Shown: positions 56,780 to 64,000 of the stretch, piece by piece
How the letters are laid out: each line of letters opens with the position of its first letter
Position numbering within the stretch: the first letter of the stretch is position 1
Assembly (NCBI GenBank): GCA_002787815.1
Contig: PCUY01000057.1
Location: 1-64,000, forward strand
Length of the DNA stretch: 64,000 nt
Direction of reading: 5' to 3'
From: Bacteroidetes bacterium CG12_big_fil_rev_8_21_14_0_65_60_17
GTDB lineage: Bacteria; Bacteroidota; Rhodothermia; Rhodothermales; UBA10348
The notes under the pieces: model-generated
What the model saw: only the letters and a program-made list of their open reading frames with translations
Database searches by the model: none
Told to the model about the DNA's origin: nothing
Position numbers and translations under genes: made by a program

Positions 56780-58867
56780 ATGATGTACCCTGTGGGCGTA
56801 TACCGATCCCTGTTGCGTATGCTGGTGCTGGCAGCGCTGCTGTCTGCCCTTGTTGCTTCCGATTCGGTAGCACGTCAGGTCCCTCCGGGAGAACAAGGTA
56901 CGTTGGATGCGACGGTCCAGATGGTCTACGACCTGCTGCGGGGGACAGACGAGGACCGGGCAGAAGGGGAAGCACTCCTGCAACATGTGTTGGATGGCCA
57001 TCCGACGCACACGAGAGCCCGTGAGGTTGATATCTGGCGGCGATACCGGTTTGGTGGATCGTTCATGCCCGTTGTGCGGCACGAAATGAGGGAGCGGGCG
57101 GCGAGGCAACTTCTCAGGGACGACAGTCTGAATGCGGGTGCACATCTGGTGCTTGGCCTGCTGGAGCTTGACCTGTTCCGCCAGAGTCACAACCGGGTCC
57201 AGTTGCCCTCCCGGCTGTCCGAGGGAAATCGGATCGATTCATGGCTGGGGTTTGTAGATGTGGCGGTGGAAAGATCAGACAAAGACACGCTCGTCTCCCT
57301 CTTCGACGGGGAGTTTCTCAATGCCCGCGCCCGTCTGGTTCGGGATGACGACGTGTCGGGCCGTCATGCTGAACGTGCCCGGGGCCACCTGGAAACCGCC
57401 ATATCAGATGCATTCTGGGCCAGTGAGGCTGGAGATGGGTTGGCAGAACTCGCTGTCCGTACGCGTGACGGAGCGTTATTGGAATTCGTCGCCACACAAT
57501 TGGAGCGGCATGCGAACACGGCGCGAGCCCACGAATTGTGGACGCTCCACCACATCATGGGGGGGCGGACCGAAGAAGCTCTCCGAAGCCATGATGCCGC
57601 GAGGCGTTCCATGAAGGCCAGCAGGTTACGGCAGGTCGAAGATCTGCGGACGGTGGCTGCACCCTCGATGATGGCTGCCGACTCCGTGGACCAGGACTGG
57701 ATGGACAAGGATCCGCTGTGGATGACCGAGGGAAATGAACGGGCGGCCGAGCACATGGCCCGGGTCGTGGTCGTAGAGCTTCTCTTCGGGTCGTATTTGT
57801 CGCCCGAGCGTGCTCTTTTTTCAGATCCCGGGCAACTTGTGCTCCGATACGGGATCCCCTCGGAAACAGTCCGTTTTTCTTCCGATCAGGATGGATTCCT
57901 GCTGCTGAACTATCCGGATCAGTACTACCTGTTTCACGACATGGCAAAAGCCGGTACATGGATTTTCTACAGCAGCTCGGCAGCGGCGCTTACCGGGCCA
58001 CGGAGCGTGACGCCCCAGTGGGAGCGGGATTTTGCTCTGCGGGCTCAGGAAGCGTTTGAAAACCAACCGGACATAGGCCGGATACCGGACAAGGACCGCG
58101 TTGATATGAACACGGCCTGGTATGTGTTCAGTGACGGCAAAGGTGCGCCGGGCCGAGACGGGTTGACGGCTGTTGCCGCATGGTGCGCGCCGGAGTCGCT
58201 GCGGAGTGAGAACGTCCGGATGGGTATGTATGCTGTTGAGCGCAATGGGCAACAGGTCGTGCTCCGGAAGGAGTGGTCGGGTTCGCCGGGGACCGGTGAC
58301 GGCAGTGAACATTGCCGGACCAATACGCGTCAGGTACGGTTGCCCGCAGGACGTTGGCGGATGTCGCTGGAAGCGGTGGCGACGAGCACATACACCGTGT
58401 CCCGTCACGAGGCCGTCGTATCTACCATGAGTAGTATAGTACCGGCCCGACTGATTGTGGAGAGGGATCCGGAAAGCGCGCCGCCCGATGGATTCTTTGA
58501 GCGGGGAGATCTCTGGATAGAGCCGCTGGTGCCAGCGGCCGTGCCGTCCAACGAACCGGTGTCCGTGTACGCGGAAGTGAACGGGATTCCGGAGGATGTT
58601 GAATCTGTTTCCATTGAAGCCGTACTGGGTCCGCGGAGCGGGGACGAGGGTCGGCGGTGGTTCGGAAGGGGGCGCAAGGAGGCGGTATCGGTTCGGTTTG
58701 AGCAGGATGTTACAGGGTCCTGGGCGGCTGTGCGTCTTGTGCTCGACGTTTCGAACGTGGATCCGGGAGCCTATGACCTGGTGGTGCGTGTGACGGGCGG
58801 CCATGGAAACTTTTTCACGACCGAGAACAGGGCGATGCTGGTCGTTCTTGAAGACGCAGATGGATAA
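56780..58867 (+). CDS. GWxTD-domain-like secreted protein (degenerate motif)
   Basis: DWMDKDPLWMTEGNERAAEHMARVVVVELLFG...FSDPGQLVLRYGIPSETV...WIFYSS matches GWxTD-region architecture; signal peptide from MMYPVGVYRSLLRMLVLAALL. Confidence 0.7.
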   Translation: MMYPVGVYRSLLRMLVLAALLSALVASDSVARQVPPGEQGTLDATVQMVYDLLRGTDEDRAEGEALLQHVLDGHPTHTRAREVDIWRRYRFGGSFMPVVRHEMRERAARQLLRDDSLNAGAHLVLGLLELDLFRQSHNRVQLPSRLSEGNRIDSWLGFVDVAVERSDKDTLVSLFDGEFLNARARLVRDDDVSGRHAERARGHLETAISDAFWASEAGDGLAELAVRTRDGALLEFVATQLERHANTARAHELWTLHHIMGGRTEEALRSHDAARRSMKASRLRQVEDLRTVAAPSMMAADSVDQDWMDKDPLWMTEGNERAAEHMARVVVVELLFGSYLSPERALFSDPGQLVLRYGIPSETVRFSSDQDGFLLLNYPDQYYLFHDMAKAGTWIFYSSSAAALTGPRSVTPQWERDFALRAQEAFENQPDIGRIPDKDRVDMNTAWYVFSDGKGAPGRDGLTAVAAWCAPESLRSENVRMGMYAVERNGQQVVLRKEWSGSPGTGDGSEHCRTNTRQVRLPAGRWRMSLEAVATSTYTVSRHEAVVSTMSSIVPARLIVERDPESAPPDGFFERGDLWIEPLVPAAVPSNEPVSVYAEVNGIPEDVESVSIEAVLGPRSGDEGRRWFGRGRKEAVSVRFEQDVTGSWAAVRLVLDVSNVDPGAYDLVVRVTGGHGNFFTTENRAMLVVLEDADG

Positions 58868-61133
58868 AAGGCTGATTTGCTTCGCATTGGTCGTGCTGCT
58901 TTCGTCGGCACGATTTTATTTCGATACGGTTGCCCAGGTGGCGATTGTGCGCGGAACGGTGACCGATGCGACATCGGGAGAAACTCTGCCCGGCGTGAAC
59001 GTGGTGCTGCTCAGTGACGACGGGGATCTTGTCAAAGGGGCGGTAACCGACGAGTCGGGCGTCTATGCGCTCTCGCGTATTTCCCGAGGCGTGTTTACGC
59101 TGCGAGCCACATTCGTGGGATTTGATGCCTGGGAGCAGAGGGTGATGATAGCGATGGATGAGCGCACAATCATCAATATCGCGCTCGAGCCTGTGCAGTC
59201 GGAACTGGGCGAGGTCGTGGTAGAGGGCGACAGGCGCGATGGTATCGTGAAGGTGACGGCAGGCCAGACAACCGTGCTGCCAACGGACATCGACCTCGTG
59301 CCCTCGCCGGACGTGTCGGGTGATCTGGTCAATTATCTGACCGCGATGCCGGGAATTGTATCGGTGGGTGACAGGGGAGGTCAACTGTTTGTCCGCGGGG
59401 GGGAACCCTGGCAGAATCTGGTCCTGCTGGACGGTATGTGGGTATACCAGCCATTTCACGTTCTCGGCTTCTTTTCCGCTTTTCCAAGTGATATCATTTC
59501 ATCGGTTGATGTCTATGCAGGCGGTTTTCCGAGTCAGTTCGGTGGTCGACTCTCCTCGGTCATGGACGTGCGCAGCCGCAACGGCAACAAGCGGTCATAT
59601 GAGGGCTCGGCGGCAATTGCGCCGTTCATCACAGGCTTCACACTGGAAGGGCCCCTCGATACAAATGGCAAGGTCTCCTTTCTGACATCGTACCGGGAAT
59701 CGGTCATTGAACGGGGTGCATCACACCTGGTGTCCGATGATCTGCCGTACTCGTTCGGGGACTTCTACGGGAAAATCCATGCGCTTCCATCCGGAAACTC
59801 ACAGTTGTCCATCAGTCTGCTTACGACGCACGATGAGGGAGCTGTCTTCGAGGGAACGGCGGTGGAACCCGCGGAGCAGGTGGAGTGGAAAAATACGGCA
59901 GCAGGCATCCGTTATACGGTGCTTCCGAATGTGTTGCCGGCCATGGCCCAGTTCAGTATCAATGTGTCCAGGTTGGAGTCCGATCAGAGTGTGGGCACGG
60001 CCAATTCGAGAAGCACGGAGATCGAGTCGGTCAACAGCAACGCGGATATTACGTACTTCAACGGCGATACGACCGTGAGATGGGGCATCTTTGCACGGTC
60101 ACTGCGCGCAGAATCGCGTCTTGGCGGCTTGTTCCAGAACGTAGAGCTTCGGGAAGAATTCCTGACCGAGGTGGGAGCTTATGTGGAGCCGGAGTGGGAG
60201 GTTCGCGGGGGTTGGGATGTGAGGGTAGGACTCCGGGCCCACAGTTTCCCCAGTAAGAGTGTGAGTTTCCTTGAGCCCCGATTGCGACTTGTTCGGACAG
60301 GGCTCGTGAATGAGATTTCTCTGGCGGCCGGAATCTATCACCAGGAAATCGTTGGCCTGCTTGACCGTCGGGATGCGGCCGGCGTGTTCACGGCGTGGGC
60401 TGCTGTGCCGGATGGGTTCAGCGTGCCGTCATCATCGCACCTTATCGTCGGCTGGCAGCGGACATTTTCGGAGTCGTTCGAGCTGGGCATAGAGCTGTAT
60501 GGCAAGGAGCTGCGCAATCTCTTCATTCCGGAGTGGACGGCGTTTCCCCGGTTTACGACGAATCTCCAGGAAGCCGACGGGGAGGTTCTCGGTGGCGATT
60601 TCCGACTGAACTACCAGAAGGGCCGGTTCGGAGTTTTTGTGACTTACGGGCTGTCGCGAACACGTTACAATGCCAAACAGGAGTCACTTCCCGTGTGGTT
60701 CGGTACGGATGAACTGGAGTTTCGACCAGCCCATGACCGGCGACACCAGATCAATGTGGTGTCCAGGCTCGACACGCGTTATGCAAATTTTTCAACACGG
60801 TGGCAATTCGGATCCGGTCTTCCATTCAATCAGGCACAGGGTTTTGATGGATTCGTACTGCTCGACGGTAATGTGGATGTGACGACGGAACCCGGCAGCC
60901 GACGCGTAATTTTCGACAAGCCATTCGGCGGAGAGCTGCCAACCTACCACCGCCTGGACATTTCGGCTGAAAAATCAATGCGTGTGTCCGGTCACGGACG
61001 GCTCACGCTCCAGGCAGGTGTAATCAATATTTATGATCGTTCCAACCTGTTCTTCCTGGATGTATTCACACAGAACAGGGTGGACCAGATTCCCATCATT
61101 CCGAATTTCGGCCTCAAATTGGAGTTTCACTGA
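58860..61133 (+). CDS. TonB-dependent receptor with CarboxypepD_reg-like N-terminus
   Basis: VRGTVTDATSGETLPGVNVVLLSDDGDLVKGAVTDESGVYALSRISRGVFTLRATFVGFDAW; LPGIVSVGDRGGQLFVRGGEPWQNLVLLDGMWVYQPFH-type plug region; C-terminal FGLKLEFH. Confidence 0.9.
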   Translation: MDKRLICFALVVLLSSARFYFDTVAQVAIVRGTVTDATSGETLPGVNVVLLSDDGDLVKGAVTDESGVYALSRISRGVFTLRATFVGFDAWEQRVMIAMDERTIINIALEPVQSELGEVVVEGDRRDGIVKVTAGQTTVLPTDIDLVPSPDVSGDLVNYLTAMPGIVSVGDRGGQLFVRGGEPWQNLVLLDGMWVYQPFHVLGFFSAFPSDIISSVDVYAGGFPSQFGGRLSSVMDVRSRNGNKRSYEGSAAIAPFITGFTLEGPLDTNGKVSFLTSYRESVIERGASHLVSDDLPYSFGDFYGKIHALPSGNSQLSISLLTTHDEGAVFEGTAVEPAEQVEWKNTAAGIRYTVLPNVLPAMAQFSINVSRLESDQSVGTANSRSTEIESVNSNADITYFNGDTTVRWGIFARSLRAESRLGGLFQNVELREEFLTEVGAYVEPEWEVRGGWDVRVGLRAHSFPSKSVSFLEPRLRLVRTGLVNEISLAAGIYHQEIVGLLDRRDAAGVFTAWAAVPDGFSVPSSSHLIVGWQRTFSESFELGIELYGKELRNLFIPEWTAFPRFTTNLQEADGEVLGGDFRLNYQKGRFGVFVTYGLSRTRYNAKQESLPVWFGTDELEFRPAHDRRHQINVVSRLDTRYANFSTRWQFGSGLPFNQAQGFDGFVLLDGNVDVTTEPGSRRVIFDKPFGGELPTYHRLDISAEKSMRVSGHGRLTLQAGVINIYDRSNLFFLDVFTQNRVDQIPIIPNFGLKLEFH

Positions 61134-61137
61134 TACC

Positions 61138-62031
61138 ATGCAAGCCCATACACTGATATTGTCGACACTGGTTGCCATCCTGGTATCTCTGTTTCTGGTT
61201 GGATGCGAAGAAAATGTCAGCCCCGTCGTGCCGACGGAGCGTGTCTTTACGATGTGGGGCTTTCTGGATCCCACGGTGACCGGGCAGAAAGCGCGTGTAT
61301 TCCGGATTGAACCTGTACTGGAACCCACCCGTCCCGAACCACTCGGTGCCACGATGGCTGTAACCGATGTGGCGTCGGGTCAGATGACTGTATGGCGTGA
61401 CTCGCTGATTCTGTTTCCGGATGGATTTTACGGGCATGTGTACCAGGCCAGTCAGGAGATCGGTTTCGATCGGGAATACCTCGTTGAACTGGAAACGCCC
61501 GAAGGTCTCGCTTCTTCGGTGCTCGTACGCACGCCCCCCGAAACCTCGCCGGAGTTGTCGGAAATCCAGAACGTACGTTTCAACGTGAAATTCCGCGTAC
61601 GCTGGAACAGGGCACCGCAGCTTCTGGATTTGAAAGTGCGCTACCATGTGGGTTTTCGCAGTCGAGGGTCGAGCGGGGCCTTCACGTCCGGTGTGGTTAC
61701 ACTACAGACGGGTGCGGTTGAAACCGCTTCTGACGGCACTCCCGTCACGCTGATTGAGCCCACTGCCGACCTGGGTACCATCCTGCAGATGCTGAACCTG
61801 CAGGCCGGACGCGATGAAATGACACTGGACTCCATTACGGTTGCACCGTTCGTGGCGTCGGATGAATGGCGCTCACCGACTGGCTCGTTCGATGCGGAAG
61901 TACTCGTGCAGCCGGGGACATTGTCCAATGTCGAAAACGGATTCGGCTTTTTCGGGGCCGGATTCGAGGATGCGTTTGTCGTTCACCTGCCTGATGATGC
62001 CGTAGAGAACGCAGGTTTTACGATTCGCTGA
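61138..62031 (+). CDS. DUF4249-like putative outer-membrane lipoprotein
   Basis: Lipobox-like SLFLVGCEENVSP; directly follows the TonB receptor; beta-rich, single-domain size. Confidence 0.55.
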   Translation: MQAHTLILSTLVAILVSLFLVGCEENVSPVVPTERVFTMWGFLDPTVTGQKARVFRIEPVLEPTRPEPLGATMAVTDVASGQMTVWRDSLILFPDGFYGHVYQASQEIGFDREYLVELETPEGLASSVLVRTPPETSPELSEIQNVRFNVKFRVRWNRAPQLLDLKVRYHVGFRSRGSSGAFTSGVVTLQTGAVETASDGTPVTLIEPTADLGTILQMLNLQAGRDEMTLDSITVAPFVASDEWRSPTGSFDAEVLVQPGTLSNVENGFGFFGAGFEDAFVVHLPDDAVENAGFTIR

Positions 62032-62094
62032 TTTGTTCTGAACCCGATTGTGTGTCGTGGAGTACCATGACATGGATAAATTGGTATCAACAGT

Positions 62095-64000
62095 ATGACC
62101 ATGTACAAGCGTTCGTCCCTGTTGGCAGCCTGTCTACTGCTGGGTGTACTTACCCTGGCCCAGGCCTCATTGGCTCCAGCGCAGTCTGCATCGGATCCGA
62201 TGACCGATGGCATACTTGCCTTTCGCAGCGGCGAGTATGCACAGGCTGTGTCCTTCTTTGAATCGGCCCTTGCGGCCAACCCGGACAACGCCGAAGCACA
62301 CTTTCTGCTCGCCCGCATTTTCTGGGAGACGCCCCTGAGGGACGTTAAACGGGCCGGAAACGAACTTGAAAAGGCCATCGCCATTGAACCGGACAATGTG
62401 CAATATCTTGTCGCTTCCCTGCAACAGAACAAGGCCGATGCATCGAACTTCATCACGGAAAAAATCCGGGAGAGCAAGCGCCGCCGACTGGCACAGACCA
62501 TTCTTGAACTGGATCCGGACAACTCGTTTGCACACGAGGAAATGGGCAGCAGTTACATCCGTGATTTCTGGCGGTACCGCAACGCACTCATGTATCCGGC
62601 GCTTACATTCAACGAGTACAAATACCGGGGGTCAACGACCATAGATCCCATGGCTGGGTATCTGGTGGACGACATCAACGAATTCGACCGCTCACAGGGT
62701 AACCTGGAGTCCGAACCACTGGATACAGAGCTGATCGGCGCTGTTGAAGCGAACTACGACCCCAATTCGATTTTCATGGCCGACGAGTTTGATGTGGAGA
62801 CGCTGAAGCGCCAGGGCATTCCTGTAATGGACCTCTCCAGTCGGGCCCAGAAGGCGTACGACAAGGCTATTTCGCACCTCGGGAAGGCTCTTGAGGCGGA
62901 TCCGCGGCAGCGCTCGGTCTACGACCATCTCATGGAAATCTATGCGCTCAAGGGAGAGTACGAGGAAGCCATGAGCATGCTGTCGCAGATGTACGTGTTC
63001 TTCCCGGAGGACAGCGAACTCTGGACGTATCTGGGTTTCACGCACTACAATCTGGGTAACATGGATGCCGCCTCCAAGTCCTTCGAGACAGCTTTCAAGT
63101 ATATGACACCGGAGGAACGCCAGGCCTATGACGGGCTGGACATCATTCTGCCCCGCGACGAGAAAAAAGCCTATGAAGCCGACAGGGCGGCCTATGCATC
63201 GCGCTTCTGGACAAGCAAGGATCCGCGGTACCTGACGCCGTACAACGAGCGCAAGATGGAGCATTACGTCCGTTTAACCTATGCTGACCTGCTCTATGGC
63301 GCACCGGATCTCGACCTGCGTGGTTGGAATACCGAACGGGGAGCCATTCTGGTCAGGTACGGACCGCCCCAGGGAGATGTCGTGATTATTCCAAGAAGTA
63401 CGTCCGGCGTTCGCCAGGGCGTGGCCCCGGTGGGCGGGACGCAGTCCGACCCGACAGGCAGTGTCGGGTTGGCGCTTGAAGTCGGCCGCCGTGGGTCGGA
63501 GATGGACCTGGCAGAAGAAGCCAACACCTTCAACATCTGGGACTACGGAGAATTCAAGTTTGTGTTTGAGGACCCATTCCGCAACGGAGAGTACCGGCTT
63601 TACAGTCCTTCGGCATCAGAAATAGCGGACGGTTCGCTGCCGTGGGCCAACGATTACACAATCAAGGCGAAGGAGACCTTCCTCGAGACGCCGGAACGAT
63701 ACGAGTACGAGGCTCCGGGGCGCCAGGTGGAATTGCCGTACATGGTGTCATCATTCCGGGGACAGAATGGGCAGACCGATCTGATTGTCAATTATGGCAT
63801 ACCGATCACGGAAAATCTGAACGAAGGACAGGATGTGATCAATATCACGGCCAACACCGGAACGTTCGTCGTGGCAGGCAACCGGGACATGCTGGTAGAG
63901 CGTCGTAACGTGATATACGGTCTCCGGACGGAGCAGATCGTGCCCTTCATCGATACGCAGTTATGGATCAACACGGTTGAGGCCGAAGTCCCGCCGGGTA
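62095..64000 (+). CDS. TPR/GWxTD domain-containing secreted protein, partial (runs off right edge)
   Basis: MTMYKRSSLLAACLLLGVLTLAQASLA signal; TPR-like AEAHFLLARIF, EYEEAMSMLSQMYVFFPEDSELWTYLGFTHYNLGN; RFWTSKDPRYLTPYNERKMEHYVRLTYADLLYG...RGWNTERGAILVRYGPPQGD. Confidence 0.85.
   Translation, partial: MTMYKRSSLLAACLLLGVLTLAQASLAPAQSASDPMTDGILAFRSGEYAQAVSFFESALAANPDNAEAHFLLARIFWETPLRDVKRAGNELEKAIAIEPDNVQYLVASLQQNKADASNFITEKIRESKRRRLAQTILELDPDNSFAHEEMGSSYIRDFWRYRNALMYPALTFNEYKYRGSTTIDPMAGYLVDDINEFDRSQGNLESEPLDTELIGAVEANYDPNSIFMADEFDVETLKRQGIPVMDLSSRAQKAYDKAISHLGKALEADPRQRSVYDHLMEIYALKGEYEEAMSMLSQMYVFFPEDSELWTYLGFTHYNLGNMDAASKSFETAFKYMTPEERQAYDGLDIILPRDEKKAYEADRAAYASRFWTSKDPRYLTPYNERKMEHYVRLTYADLLYGAPDLDLRGWNTERGAILVRYGPPQGDVVIIPRSTSGVRQGVAPVGGTQSDPTGSVGLALEVGRRGSEMDLAEEANTFNIWDYGEFKFVFEDPFRNGEYRLYSPSASEIADGSLPWANDYTIKAKETFLETPERYEYEAPGRQVELPYMVSSFRGQNGQTDLIVNYGIPITENLNEGQDVINITANTGTFVVAGNRDMLVERRNVIYGLRTEQIVPFIDTQLWINTVEAEVPPG

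Noticed and set aside
1-64000. tRNA, rRNA, CRISPR or mobile elements
   Set aside because: Looked for T-loop-like, rRNA, transposase, integrase and spacer-repeat patterns while reading; none seen. A tRNAscan/ISfinder run would be decisive.

Overview
This 64 kb window is a gene-dense chromosomal segment. Type IX secretion (T9SS)-style C-terminal domains, PorV/PorQ, TonB-dependent receptors with CarboxypepD_reg domains, GWxTD and DUF5686-type proteins point to a Bacteroidota/Rhodothermota-like bacterium; the taxon is inferred, not proven. Housekeeping content: AddAB-like recombination helicase/nucleases, an ExoX/DnaQ-type exonuclease, tatD, dnaK, pgsA, pyrE, cinA-recA, mutS, purD, adk, and the ffh-rpsP-rimM-trmD-rplS block followed by smpB. 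Accessory or surface content: (i) a tightly packed minus-strand operon of TonB receptor, 1142-aa Asp-rich T9SS-type protein, PorV/PorQ and peptidoglycan amidase, preceded by an FG-GAP propeller gene; (ii) a plus-strand block of GWxTD protein, TonB receptor, lipoprotein and GWxTD/TPR protein that runs off the right edge; (iii) two Tat-exported Gfo/Idh/MocA oxidoreductases flanking apbE; (iv) a LytS/LytTR two-component pair with a predicted extracytoplasmic PDZ. I found no CRISPR array, prophage, transposase, rRNA or tRNA. No single feature is a proven new system. The best leads are the two TonB-receptor operons, the exported oxidoreductase/ApbE cassette, a perfect 19-bp palindrome at the scfR/ramB-like regulator start, paired inverted repeats at the recA promoter, and a possible small RNA before a strong plus-strand terminator. 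Start codons are my choices from the ORF track plus family knowledge; nothing was checked by database search.
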